64,000 bases of DNA from Pseudomonas sp. GV071 (GTDB lineage Bacteria > Pseudomonadota > Gammaproteobacteria > Pseudomonadales > Pseudomonadaceae): assembly GCF_003050835.1 (NCBI RefSeq), contig NZ_QAOJ01000018.1, positions 1 through 64,000 on the forward strand. Reading direction: 5' to 3'. The number at the start of each line of letters is the position of its first letter. Position 1 is the first letter of the stretch. Both the position numbers and the translations under genes were made by a program. This document shows positions 25,622 through 33,951 of this stretch, one piece after another. Below the pieces are notes generated by a model. That model saw nothing but the letters and a program-made list of their open reading frames with translations, was not told where the DNA came from and did no database searches.

Positions 25622-26494
25622 ATGAGGCCAGAAACCGCAGTCGTTCATGCATACAGTCACAATGTGCACACCGAGTACTACGCCAACCCGGCGGCGCGTA
25701 AAACCGTCATCCTGGTGAACGGCTCGTTGGCCACCACCGCCTCATTCGCGCACACGCTCAAATACCTGACACCGCAATTCAACGTGGTCTGCTACGACCA
25801 GCCGTACGCCGGCCAATCGAAAGCGCACAACGCCCACGTGCACCCGCTGAGCAAAGAAGACGAAGCGGAAATTCTGCTTGAGCTGATCGAACACTTCGAC
25901 GCCGACTACCTGTCCTCATTTTCCTGGGGCGGCGTGGCCTCGCTGCTGGCCCTGGCGCAGCGGCCCAAACGCATCGAGAAGGCGGTGATCAACTCGTTCT
26001 CACCGCTGCTCAACGAACCCATGCTCGACTACCTGGAAAAAGGCCTGTACTACCTGCAGACCATGGACCGCGACAACATGGGCCACCTGGTCAACAACAC
26101 CATCGGCAAACACCTGCCGTCCCTGTTCAAACGCTACAACCACCGGCACATCAGTACCCTGCACGACCATGAGTACCGGCAGATGCACGCCCATATCCAC
26201 AAGGTGCTGCACCTCGACACCCACTGCCACATGGCTTGCCTGCACAGCATCGACACCCCGCTGCTGTTCATCAACGGCGAACACGACGAATACACCACCG
26301 CCCTTGATGCGCGCATCTTCGGCAACCACCTCAACGACTGCCAATTCACCACCGTGACCAACGCCGGGCACTTCCTCGACATGGAACACAAAGGCGCCTG
26401 GCAACAAACCCAAAACGCCATGCTCGGCTTCCTGCAAACCGGCAACCAGCAACGCCGCCCAGTGCACGACAACACCGCCGCCATCGCGGTGTAA
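25622..26494 (+). CDS. phaG: 3-hydroxyacyl-ACP thioesterase/transacylase PhaG (RhlA homologue)
   Basis: 290 aa, an alpha/beta hydrolase. PhaG diverts (R)-3-hydroxyacyl groups from fatty-acid synthesis toward medium-chain polyhydroxyalkanoate; RhlA of rhamnolipid synthesis is its paralogue. Diagnostic stretches are VILVNGSLATTASFAHT, YDQPYAGQSKAHN, IGKHLPSLFKRYNHRH and INGEHDEYTT. Ser101 in FSWGG is the likely nucleophile, with Asp in HDEYT and His in AGHFLDME completing the triad. Similarity to PhaG is closer than to RhlA at the N-terminus (MRPETAV) and middle. A strong AAGGAGG precedes the start. No pha synthase or rhl genes are adjacent. Confidence 0.88.
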   Translation: MRPETAVVHAYSHNVHTEYYANPAARKTVILVNGSLATTASFAHTLKYLTPQFNVVCYDQPYAGQSKAHNAHVHPLSKEDEAEILLELIEHFDADYLSSFSWGGVASLLALAQRPKRIEKAVINSFSPLLNEPMLDYLEKGLYYLQTMDRDNMGHLVNNTIGKHLPSLFKRYNHRHISTLHDHEYRQMHAHIHKVLHLDTHCHMACLHSIDTPLLFINGEHDEYTTALDARIFGNHLNDCQFTTVTNAGHFLDMEHKGAWQQTQNAMLGFLQTGNQQRRPVHDNTAAIAV

Positions 26495-26513
26495 AACCTG
26501 CAGCGAATTGTCT

Positions 26514-26559
26514 GCCCGCAGTGAAAAACATCGCCTTGTTATCACTGCGGGCTTCAATT
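26514..26559 (+). terminator. Terminator-like hairpin after phaG
   Basis: An 11-bp perfect stem (gcccgcagtga with tcactgcgggc) with a 17-nt loop is followed by ttcaatt. It begins 20 nt after the phaG stop and ends before the tRNA gene. Confidence 0.7.
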
Positions 26560-26594
26560 CCCCGCCCGCTTCTGGTACAAAGTCCCCCGCAAAA

Positions 26595-26668
26595 GCGGGT
26601 GTCGTATAATGGCATTACTCCAGCTTCCCAAGCTGATAACGAGGGTTCGATTCCCTTCACCCGCTCCA
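26595..26668 (+). tRNA. tRNA-Gly (anticodon CCC)
   Basis: 74 nt including an encoded CCA end. The acceptor stem gcgggtg pairs with cacccgc, the anticodon loop is ttcccaa giving CCC, and the T arm is gagggttcgattccctt. A terminator follows. tRNA-Gly genes are common integration sites, and a decayed integrase lies about 0.8 kb downstream. Confidence 0.95.
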
Positions 26669-26682
26669 AATCGAACAAGCTA

Positions 26683-26707
26683 AAGCCCTGATTATTCAGG
26701 GCTTTTT
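26683..26707 (+). terminator. Intrinsic terminator after tRNA-Gly
   Basis: Stem aagccctga with tcagggctt, a four-base loop and five T residues make a textbook terminator 14 nt after the tRNA. Confidence 0.88.
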
Positions 26708-26827
26708 CGTTTCTGGCTTTTGGGGTGTCGACAATTGGCGAAGCTGACTGATGGCAGTTGCAGAGGTCGCATCAATTGCTACGTGCCCTAGGCACCTGGC
26801 CTGTCTAAATCCAAGGATGGTAGTTAC

Positions 26828-27349
26828 ATGCAATGCTTTCAACGTCTAATAATCGCGTTCTGCCTTGCGATCGCCACCGTAGGCTGTAGCAAAAGCTCTG
26901 AGGAAAAGATTCCAGTTGAGGGGCTTTGGACACCGGACCCTATGCAAGCGCAATGGGTATATACGAGGTCCCTTGAAGTTGGCCAACAGTACGAAGCAAA
27001 GCGCTATTACTGGCTCTCTGCTGCAAAGCAGATAGGGAAGCTAACAATCGTTCCACGGTTAGATGATCTGAAAAACGTGCAGCAACGTTTCACAGCAAAG
27101 GCACCAAAAACTTACAAATCCCATACCGCTTTGGCTGCCTTCGAATGCTCAACAGGAAGGACCTATAGAGTCAGCGGAAAAATGAACACTTATTTTGAAG
27201 GAAGCATGGGAACTGGGCTGTCAGTGTTAGCGCCTTCGGATGCTGACACTGGGCCTTGGCACATTGGGCCGCCCCACGGAGAAGGAAGTCGATTAGATAT
27301 GGTCGCGGTATGCGCATACATCAATCGGAACGCCGCAGAATCTAAGTAG
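26828..27349 (+). CDS. Hypothetical lipoprotein in low-GC region
   Basis: 173 aa. The N-terminus MQCFQRLIIAFCLAIATVGC is a lipoprotein signal with lipobox Cys20. The mature part has two further cysteines (FECSTGR and VAVCAYINR) that could form a disulfide. I recognise no domain. The base composition is visibly more AT-rich than neighbouring genes and codons such as ATA and AGA recur, which suggests acquisition by transfer, perhaps with the integrase whose remains lie just downstream. Confidence 0.65.
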   Translation: MQCFQRLIIAFCLAIATVGCSKSSEEKIPVEGLWTPDPMQAQWVYTRSLEVGQQYEAKRYYWLSAAKQIGKLTIVPRLDDLKNVQQRFTAKAPKTYKSHTALAAFECSTGRTYRVSGKMNTYFEGSMGTGLSVLAPSDADTGPWHIGPPHGEGSRLDMVAVCAYINRNAAESK

Positions 27350-27439
27350 CAGCAGACGGGCAGATTGCTCGCACTGATTTGGGACTGCGGTATCGGAGGA
27401 GCGGGAGAATCAGTCTATGTACCCAATTCGCTGCAAAGG

Positions 27440-27640
27440 ACCTAACCTTATTGCATCGTTCAGACGCTCTTGAGCAAGGTGCGCATATCGCATGCCATGC
27501 TTAACGAGGAATGACTCAGAATCTCCTTCAACGTGACGATATGCCCACCTCCCATAATGAAGTGTGCAGCGAAGGTGTGACGCAGGATGTGACTTGATTG
27601 GCCGCGTGGTGACTTGATCGAGGTTCGCGGTTTAACGCTG
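27440..27640 (-). pseudogene. Remnant of a phage-type tyrosine recombinase (C-terminal end)
   Basis: On the minus strand one frame reads KSPRGQSSHILRHTFAAHF and continues IMGGGHIVTLKEILSHSSLS, the H-x-x-R region of phage integrases; it then stops being coherent. A shifted frame continues MRYAHLAQERLNDAIRLG, which carries the catalytic-tyrosine segment. No N-terminal or central domain is present. The gene is therefore truncated and frameshifted. With tRNA-Gly upstream and low-GC DNA between, this looks like the scar of an integrated element. Confidence 0.82.
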
Positions 27641-27836
27641 TAATCCTGTGCCGCGTTTCTCCATCACTGTCGCCCTTTAGCACTTCCAAGCCTTCAGGAG
27701 AGAAGGCCGGCATATCGAGCATCGCATCAAGAGCCACCTCCTGTGTTGCAACAGTGCTCCATGCATCAACGGAGCGTATGGAGAATGCGAAACAGGCTAG
27801 AACTGCGAAAATCGACAAAAAACGCACAAACGTCAT
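27528..27836 (-). CDS. Doubtful small secreted-type protein fused to scar DNA
   Basis: The frame begins MTFVRFLSIFAVLACFAF, a signal-peptide-like stretch, and continues with VATQEVALDAMLDMPAFSPEGLEVL. From about residue 60 onward it runs out of phase through the integrase remnant, so the natural C-terminus is probably lost. It may be a truncated gene from the same lost element or a chance frame. I recognise no family. Confidence 0.3.
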   Translation of the reverse strand: MTFVRFLSIFAVLACFAFSIRSVDAWSTVATQEVALDAMLDMPAFSPEGLEVLKGDSDGETRHRITALNREPRSSHHAANQVTSCVTPSLHTSLWEVGISSR

Positions 27837-27867
27837 ATCCACCATGCAAGCCCCGACACCCATCCCC

Positions 27868-28227
27868 TCAAAGCGAAAAAGACCCCGACCATCCCGTCTG
27901 TTTGATCTCAGATTTTTCCGGCGCCTGCGGGTCGTAAATAATGCTGATGGGTTTACCTACGGCAAACTGCTCTGCCGTTCTGCGGGCGCTACTCTCCCAG
28001 GCGGAGCCGCTGCTGGTGGAATGCCCGGTGTAATGAACACCGTCGACCTCATAGCCGTAGCGCAGATCCACCCTATGCTCGCCTTTGGCATGGACCTCGC
28101 TTTGGTAGAACACCCGCACGCTCTCTACCGTGGCCGTGGATTTGCTCCAGTCTTCGGTCTCGAAAATGTGGAAGGTGTAAAAAATAGCCATGCCAAGCAG
28201 GAACAAACCGCCGAGTGCATTTCTCAT
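27868..28227 (-). CDS. DUF3592-type membrane protein
   Basis: 119 aa. One N-terminal membrane helix (MRNALGGLFLLGMAIFYTFH) is followed by a soluble domain with the DUF3592 pattern: TATVESVRVFYQSEV, LRYGYEVDGVHYTGHST and VGKPISIIYDPQAPEKS. The family often has a second helix, which is absent here, so this is a short form. The role is unknown. It ends 32 nt before the start of the doubtful gene in the integrase scar. Confidence 0.75.
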   Translation of the reverse strand: MRNALGGLFLLGMAIFYTFHIFETEDWSKSTATVESVRVFYQSEVHAKGEHRVDLRYGYEVDGVHYTGHSTSSGSAWESSARRTAEQFAVGKPISIIYDPQAPEKSEIKQTGWSGSFSL

Positions 28228-28393
28228 ACAACCACTTCATCCATGAACAGTGCGCATGGTTCGCGCGAGGCTGCCGGAGGTATTCTGCGGCAGCAAATTG
28301 GGTGGTTGATAGTAACAAGGAGACGGCATTTTTTGATCCCATCAAATCGTCGTGCTACGGGCAAACTGTCTCAACAAACATCGGAGAGTCATC

Positions 28394-28990
28394 TTGAGCG
28401 ACACCCCCACCCGCAACGACCGCGTCCGCATCCAGCACGTCGAACTGCTCTCGGACAATTGGTACATCCTGCGCAAAACCACGTTCGATTACCGGCGCCG
28501 CGACGGCAGTTGGCAAACCCAGACACGCGAAACCTACGACCGCGGCAACGGCGCGACCATCCTGTTGTACAACCGCGCCAAACAAACGGTGATTCTCACC
28601 CGTCAGTTCCGTTTTGCTGCGTTCGTGAATGAGCACAACGGCATGCTGATCGAGGCCTGTGCCGGGCTGCTTGATCGGGACGATCCGATCACCTGCATTC
28701 GCAAGGAAACGGAGGAGGAAACCGGTTACCGCATCGAGCATGTGCGCAAGGTTTTCGAGGCGTTTATGAGCCCGGGCTCGGTGACCGAACGGCTGTACTT
28801 TTTCGTCGGTGAATACCTGGATAGCGACCGCGTCAGTGATGGCGGCGGGCTGGAGAATGAAGGGGAAGAAATCGAGGTGCTCGAGCTGCCGTTCGAGCAG
28901 GCGCTGGCGATGATCGAGTCCGGCGAGATCGCCGATGGCAAGACCATCATGCTGCTGCAGTACGCGAAGATGAACGGGCTGCTCGACTGA
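28394..28990 (+). CDS. nudK: GDP-mannose pyrophosphatase, Nudix family
   Basis: 198 aa. It hydrolyses GDP-mannose to GMP and mannose-1-phosphate. The Nudix box runs GLLDRDDPITCIRKETEE then ETGY near residues 95-116, and matches the NudK variant, which is one residue shorter than the general Nudix consensus. The start is a TTG at 28394 with GGAGAG five bases upstream (product LSDTPTRNDRVRIQHVE); the frame extends to 28352 but without a ribosome-binding site. Confidence 0.88.
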   Translation: MSDTPTRNDRVRIQHVELLSDNWYILRKTTFDYRRRDGSWQTQTRETYDRGNGATILLYNRAKQTVILTRQFRFAAFVNEHNGMLIEACAGLLDRDDPITCIRKETEEETGYRIEHVRKVFEAFMSPGSVTERLYFFVGEYLDSDRVSDGGGLENEGEEIEVLELPFEQALAMIESGEIADGKTIMLLQYAKMNGLLD

Positions 28991-29047
28991 TAGCTCAGTC
29001 ATTCAACTGTCACCGCCACTTGCTACCGTCCGCGCGCCCTCCAGCCA

Positions 29048-30043
29048 GTGGACGCTCCGTTGAATTCGCTCAGTTCGCGCAAACAAATCGTTATCCGCTC
29101 CGATGCCATGGACGCCGATCAGTTCGGCGCGTTGTACACGCGCCTGTTCGGCAATCTCTACTCCGAGCTGCCGCGCCCGGAGCGGAAAATCATCATCGCC
29201 GGGGTGTATGGCCGCCATGAGGGGGTGAGCTTTCGGCGGATGAATTATCGCGGTGAGTTCAGCACCGCCCTGCCCGATCTGCACGATGAGATCACCTTCG
29301 TTATCCCCACGGCCGGCACCATTGTTTTTCAGCAGAAAAACCAACACGTCGGCACCCCGAAAATGGGCCTCGCAATCGAGAAAGCCAGCGTCAGTTCGGT
29401 GCGGTTTTTCGATGGCCACGCACAGTATGGTTTGTCAGTGCGCCGCGCGCTGTTCACTGAGCGCCTGTCGGTGCTGCTGGGTAAACCCATTGTCGAGACA
29501 GTGCGTTTTCAGCCGCAGGTCGATTTCAATCAGCCGGCGTTTCAGGGCATCAAGGCGATTATCGAATTGGCCACCGGCCACGAATTCGATCTGCTGATCA
29601 ACTCCAGCGTGCTGCTGCCCAGCCGCTTGCAGGAAATGCTGGTGGATGCAGTGCTGGACAGCTGGCCGCACACCCATACCGAGGCCTTGCGCCGCCCGAG
29701 CCCAGCCATTGCCCCGCGCCATGTAAAGCTGGCAGTGGAGTACCTGCGAGCGAACCCGGATGCCCTGGTGAGTGGCAGCGAATTGGCGGCACTGAGCAAC
29801 GTCAGCCTTCGGGCATTACAGGATGGTTTTCGACGGTTTGTCGGCAGCTCGATTGTCGAGTACCAGCGCCAGGTAAGGCTGGAGCGTGCGCGTCAGGTGC
29901 TGCTTGAGGAGACATCGCTGTCGGTAACGGACGTCGCCTTGCGCCTGGGTTTCAGCAACGTCGGGCGCTTCTGTCAGTACTTCCAGACGGCCTATGGCGT
30001 GAGCCCGGCAGAGGTTAAAAAGCGCCTGCGCAGTAACCATTAA
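29048..30043 (+). CDS. AraC-family transcriptional regulator
   Basis: 331 aa. An N-terminal AraC-type ligand-binding domain of the second kind (about 30-190) precedes two helix-turn-helix motifs in the C-terminal 100 residues (GSELAALSNVSLRALQDGF and SVTDVALRLGFSNVGRFCQY). A GTG at 29048 gives the longest product; an ATG at 29108 (MDADQFGALY) is possible. It faces the autotransporter gene convergently, and I see no obvious target next to it. Confidence 0.82.
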   Translation: MDAPLNSLSSRKQIVIRSDAMDADQFGALYTRLFGNLYSELPRPERKIIIAGVYGRHEGVSFRRMNYRGEFSTALPDLHDEITFVIPTAGTIVFQQKNQHVGTPKMGLAIEKASVSSVRFFDGHAQYGLSVRRALFTERLSVLLGKPIVETVRFQPQVDFNQPAFQGIKAIIELATGHEFDLLINSSVLLPSRLQEMLVDAVLDSWPHTHTEALRRPSPAIAPRHVKLAVEYLRANPDALVSGSELAALSNVSLRALQDGFRRFVGSSIVEYQRQVRLERARQVLLEETSLSVTDVALRLGFSNVGRFCQYFQTAYGVSPAEVKKRLRSNH

Positions 30044-30075
30044 ATCCGCCGCCGCCAGGCAGCGGCGGAGGATTT
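30042..30075. terminator. Bidirectional terminator-like hairpin between convergent genes
   Basis: A 14-bp stem with one mismatch (aaatccgccgccgc with gcggcggaggattt) and a caggca loop lies between the AraC stop and the autotransporter stop. The A/T ends of the stem give short T tracts on each strand. Confidence 0.65.
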
Positions 30076-30081
30076 AGCCGG

Positions 30082-32004
30082 TCAGAACAGATAGCTGGCT
30101 TTCAGGCTGCCGCTGAAACCGTGGCTGTCGCTGCCCCCGCTGGCGCCCACTTCAGCACCGACACTCAGGGCGCCGAGGTTGGCGGTGAGATTGACCGCGC
30201 CGTTGAACAGATCGCGGTTATCGAAAGCGGCGCGCTGTTCGATATCCAGCCCCAGCACCCGCCCTTGGCTCTCGACTTTCTGCGCACCCAAGGCGCGCTC
30301 GTAACCCACGTCGATACCCGGCACCAGCTGCCAGCCGCCGCTTGCAGCGATTGGCGCGAACGAGGTTTTCAGGTTGGCCACGGCGCTGCGCCGGGTTTCC
30401 TGAATACCCTCGACGTCCAGCGCCAGGTCGTTGCCTTTCTCTTGGAAGCCGGCCAGGTCCAGGTGGCTGACGCGCAGGCCCAGGCTTGGCTCCAGAATCA
30501 GGTCACTCACCGGCAAGCGATAACCCAGCGCCACGCTGGCGCCACTCACGGTGCCGTGGCTGTCGCCCTTGGCTGAGCCGAGGCCGCCGCCGAGGTCGCG
30601 TTTGCTGTCGTAGTTCAGGTAACCCACGCTGGCCTTGGCATCGACGAACAGACCTTGCTCCAGGTTGCCCGGGGCAAAACGTGCGCCGCCGCTGATGAAG
30701 GTCAGGTCGCTGTCCACCTCGCCACCATCGCCACCGACACTGCCCTTGCTGTAACCGAAGCCCAGGTTGGCGCTGAGCTGTTCGGAGAAGCGCTGGGTCA
30801 GGCCGACCATGCTGCCTTGGGTGTGTTCGTTGCTGCTGGCGGCCTGGCTGGAACCGTCGGTGCCCAGGTAGCCGGCCAGCGCGGTTGTCCACAGACGGCT
30901 TTGGCCGACCTTCAGGTCGATGCCGCTGGTATAGGGCGCAGCCGCCTGGTCGATCAGTGCGTCCTGGCGCAGCAGGTAGCTGGCGGCGTCGGCGTGCACC
31001 TGGCCGCCGATGGTGGATTCCACGCCACCCAGGGTGCCGGCGTCGATGGCCGACTGCAGGTAGAAGTTGTACGCCGAGTAGGTGCCCGACAGGCTGCTGT
31101 TCTGCAATTGCTGCAAGAGCATGGCCCCGGCCGAGGCGTTGCCCAGCGCCGCCACTTCACCGGGCAAGCTGCTGTAATAAACCATCTTGGCGCGCAGCAC
31201 GTAGAGGGTTTCTTGCGACAGGCCCAGGCCCTGTTTCAGGTAGTTGTCCATGCTGCCGTATTCGGCCGTCACTTCATCCAGCCCGGCTTGCAGGTAGCTG
31301 GCTTGCACGCCCAGCAGCGGCGCGTAAATGGCCGCCATGCTGGCCGGCATATAGGCCAATGTGGCGGCGACACGGGCGGCGGTGTAGTCGTTGGTGGCCA
31401 GGTAGTCGCTCATGATGGTGGCGCTGTCGACGCCGGCGATACTCAGCAGCACCGCAGTGGTCCAGCCGGTGCGGTCCTTGCCAGCGGTGCAATGGAACAA
31501 CGCCGCGCCATCGGCCGCCGCCAGCTCGTTGAACAGCACGGAAAACTGCCCGCGCATACCGCTGTCGCTGACGAACGCGCGGTTGGTGTCCTCCATCATG
31601 GCCACCGCCTGCGCAGCGCTGGTGAAGGAGATGTTGGTGATATTCGAGCCCGAGGTGGTGCTGCCGATGATGTCGATATTGCTGTAGCTGGCGCCCGTCA
31701 GCAGGGTGTCGGGCGTGGCGGCGATTTCGCTCGGCGTGCGCAGGTCGTAGACATCGCTGATGCCCAGACTGTTGAGCGTCGCGAGGTCGGACGCCGTGGG
31801 TGTAATCGCATTGGAACGATAAAACTGCCCGGCACGCATCACCCCGTCATTGGCCGTGGTGTAGGCCGTGGTGGTACCGGCGATATCGCGGAAGTTATCG
31901 ATACCGGTCAGGCGCGGCGTATCGAGCGTATAGGTCTCAGCCGCCTGGGCAGCGGCGATGGACAGACTGAGCACGGACAGGGAACACAGCAGACGTTGCA
32001 GCAC
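30082..32004 (-). CDS. Autotransporter with tyrosine/lipid phosphatase passenger
   Basis: 640 aa. A signal peptide is cleaved near residue 21 (AAAQA-AE). The passenger contains a Y_phosphatase3-type domain: NFRDIAG at 37-43, YDLRTPSE near 86 and the active-site loop HCTAGKDR at 171-178, with Cys172 and Arg178 as expected for cysteine phosphatases. After a helical region to about 365, the last 270 residues form an autotransporter beta barrel of amphipathic strands ending SYLF. It should thus display a phosphatase on the cell surface or release it. The substrate is unknown. Confidence 0.88.
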   Translation of the reverse strand: MLQRLLCSLSVLSLSIAAAQAAETYTLDTPRLTGIDNFRDIAGTTTAYTTANDGVMRAGQFYRSNAITPTASDLATLNSLGISDVYDLRTPSEIAATPDTLLTGASYSNIDIIGSTTSGSNITNISFTSAAQAVAMMEDTNRAFVSDSGMRGQFSVLFNELAAADGAALFHCTAGKDRTGWTTAVLLSIAGVDSATIMSDYLATNDYTAARVAATLAYMPASMAAIYAPLLGVQASYLQAGLDEVTAEYGSMDNYLKQGLGLSQETLYVLRAKMVYYSSLPGEVAALGNASAGAMLLQQLQNSSLSGTYSAYNFYLQSAIDAGTLGGVESTIGGQVHADAASYLLRQDALIDQAAAPYTSGIDLKVGQSRLWTTALAGYLGTDGSSQAASSNEHTQGSMVGLTQRFSEQLSANLGFGYSKGSVGGDGGEVDSDLTFISGGARFAPGNLEQGLFVDAKASVGYLNYDSKRDLGGGLGSAKGDSHGTVSGASVALGYRLPVSDLILEPSLGLRVSHLDLAGFQEKGNDLALDVEGIQETRRSAVANLKTSFAPIAASGGWQLVPGIDVGYERALGAQKVESQGRVLGLDIEQRAAFDNRDLFNGAVNLTANLGALSVGAEVGASGGSDSHGFSGSLKASYLF

Positions 32005-32249
32005 AATGTAGCCTCATTGATACGAATTGAGGCTGGCCACTATCTACAGGCCGTTGTGCTCGAATATGACAAACAACCGGCAACGGAAAATGGCTGCGCG
32101 ATTGGTCCGTAGGTTGCGTTTTTTGTCCGTGGAGGATGTAACAGGTTCGCCAAAACACGCACTGGCGCACGCTAGCGCGCCTAAGTGGCTATGTGGCTAT
32201 GTGGGTCAGGGGTTTTACGGCTGATACATCGGCTCATACCGCAATCTTC

Positions 32250-33104
32250 TCAGCCCTTGGCCCGCTGATGAAACTCGGCCAGATCCTCTTCCGCCCGCTC
32301 CAGCCAATACTCATCATCGGCCTTGCGCGCCAACGCCAACCGCTGCTGGAAATAGTCCAGTGCCTGCGTGTTATCGCCACGTTCATGGGCCAGCACGCCC
32401 AGTTGAAACAGGCCGTCCATTTCGATATCCAGCTTGCCGTGTTGGCGCGACAAGCTGACCACCCGCTGCAGATAGGTCTTGCTCTGCGTCCAGTCCTTCA
32501 GCTCGTAACTGTTCTGCGCCAGGTTGGTGAGCATGCCGGTGAGTTCGGCCTCATCGGTGCCGAACGCGGCTTCGGCATCCGCTAGCAGTTGTTGGTTGTA
32601 GGCCAGTGCGGCGGCGTATTCACCGTGCAGGTGCAGCCAGTAACCCAACTCCTGGCGCAGGCCGAAATGTTGGCGTTGGCTCAGGCTGCGGTCCTGGGGA
32701 ATCAGCGCGATGGCGGCGCGCAGGTGCTCGATAACCTGTTCAGGTTGCTCAAGCTCGCCGGCGCCCAGCGACAGGCTGTAGTGCAGGGCCAGCAGCTCGT
32801 CCGCCGGCAGTACCGGGTTGACTTGCTGGATGGCCAGCGCTCGCAGGCCAAAGGTGCGCTGCTCTTCCCACTCATCGCGCTTGCCTTGTAACAGCGCCAG
32901 GGCTGCGTACAGCTGGGCCAGTTCGGCCGAGTGCTCGCCTTGCGCTTTGGCCATGGGAATCAGGGCGGTCAGGTCGGCATACATTTGCGAACCGCTGAAG
33001 ATGCCTTCGGGGTCGAGCAAGGTTGCCCGTAGCGGGGTGAAGCGCTCGGCGAAGGTGGTTTGCGGCACGCTGATTACCACAGGTGGGTTGGTCGCATCCT
33101 GCAT
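32250..33104 (-). CDS. Tetratricopeptide-repeat protein
   Basis: 284 aa, soluble, with no signal peptide. At least four TPR-like helical pairs occur in the C-terminal 200 residues, for example LSLGAGELEQPEQVIEHLRA, LGYWLHLHGEYAAALAYNQQ and LGVLAHERGDNTQALDYFQQ. TPR proteins serve as binding scaffolds; no partner domain is present to suggest a role. I chose the start MQDATNPP at 33104 with AAGGG upstream over a longer frame to 33206. Confidence 0.8.
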   Translation of the reverse strand: MQDATNPPVVISVPQTTFAERFTPLRATLLDPEGIFSGSQMYADLTALIPMAKAQGEHSAELAQLYAALALLQGKRDEWEEQRTFGLRALAIQQVNPVLPADELLALHYSLSLGAGELEQPEQVIEHLRAAIALIPQDRSLSQRQHFGLRQELGYWLHLHGEYAAALAYNQQLLADAEAAFGTDEAELTGMLTNLAQNSYELKDWTQSKTYLQRVVSLSRQHGKLDIEMDGLFQLGVLAHERGDNTQALDYFQQRLALARKADDEYWLERAEEDLAEFHQRAKG

Positions 33105-33243
33105 GGGGAACCCTTGGAGTGAATGCTGGATTGGCGATGTAACACCCGGGCATGAGCGCTGTGCAAGCAGGAGCCGACAACCGTTTGAACAGATGCGCAC
33201 AAGCAAGCGGACCGACGTACTGCCGACCCGCCTGGCCTAACGC

Positions 33244-33774
33244 TTACTGCTGGCAGAAGCGAATGCGGTTGCCGAACGGGTCGTACACTTCCATCACTAG
33301 CCCCCAAGGCTGCTCGACGATGCCGGGGCGGCCATAGCCGTACTGTTTAGCGATCAGTTCGTCTCGGTAGGCGGCGATGTTGTGCATGGGCACGAACAGC
33401 GTGGCACCGGGGCTGGCGTCGCCGTGGTGTTCGGACAAATGCAGCTTCAGGCCGGCGCGGTCGATGCCCAGGTACAGCGGCAGCGAGGCTTCGAAACGGT
33501 GTTCGAACTCGATGCTGAAGCCGAGAAAGTCGAGGTAGAACTCGCGAGCTTTGGCTTCATCGAAAATGCGCAGAATGGGAATGGCTTTGTCGAAGGCGAT
33601 GCCGATGGGCGTGCTGCTTTCGGGAAGTACGGCGCTGGCGGTGTTCCAGTCTTTGTAGCCCAGTTGTTGGGCGACCAGTTCGAGGGCAGCGGAGTGGGTG
33701 ATTTCGTGTTGCTGCGCGGCCAAGGATGTACGTAACGCTTTGGCCATCTGTTTGGCGCTGGTGATGCTGGACAT
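33244..33774 (-). CDS. Glyoxalase/bleomycin-resistance fold protein
   Basis: 176 aa. An N-terminal helical extension (MSSITSAKQMAKALRTSLAA, then H-S-A-A-L-E-L-V-A-Q-Q-L-G-Y-K-D-W-N) is typical of a subgroup called glyoxalase-superfamily proteins, followed by a single VOC domain from about residue 60: AIPILRIFDEAKAREFYLDF and GLVMEVYDPFGNRIRF. VOC proteins bind metals and include dioxygenases, lyases and antibiotic-binding proteins; this one cannot be narrowed down. The start at 33774 has a strong AGGAGGA. Confidence 0.82.
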   Translation of the reverse strand: MSSITSAKQMAKALRTSLAAQQHEITHSAALELVAQQLGYKDWNTASAVLPESSTPIGIAFDKAIPILRIFDEAKAREFYLDFLGFSIEFEHRFEASLPLYLGIDRAGLKLHLSEHHGDASPGATLFVPMHNIAAYRDELIAKQYGYGRPGIVEQPWGLVMEVYDPFGNRIRFCQQ

Positions 33775-33951
33775 AGTTCCTCCTGAGTCGAAGCCTGTCA
33801 GTGCTCGCGTTGCCAACCTTCGACGGTCTGGAAGAACCAAAGAATGGGGATTACCTCAATGCTTTCACCGTACCCATGGGGTGCGAGCGGCAGGCAGCAT
33901 GAGCCTGCCGCGGATGATAGGCAAATTTGCCAACGCTGCAAAGCACGCAGT

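Noticed and set aside
26641..28400. Direct repeat of the tRNA-Gly 3-prime end as a second attachment site
   Set aside because: I found no convincing second copy in the downstream sequence; it may be lost or outside what I could align by eye.
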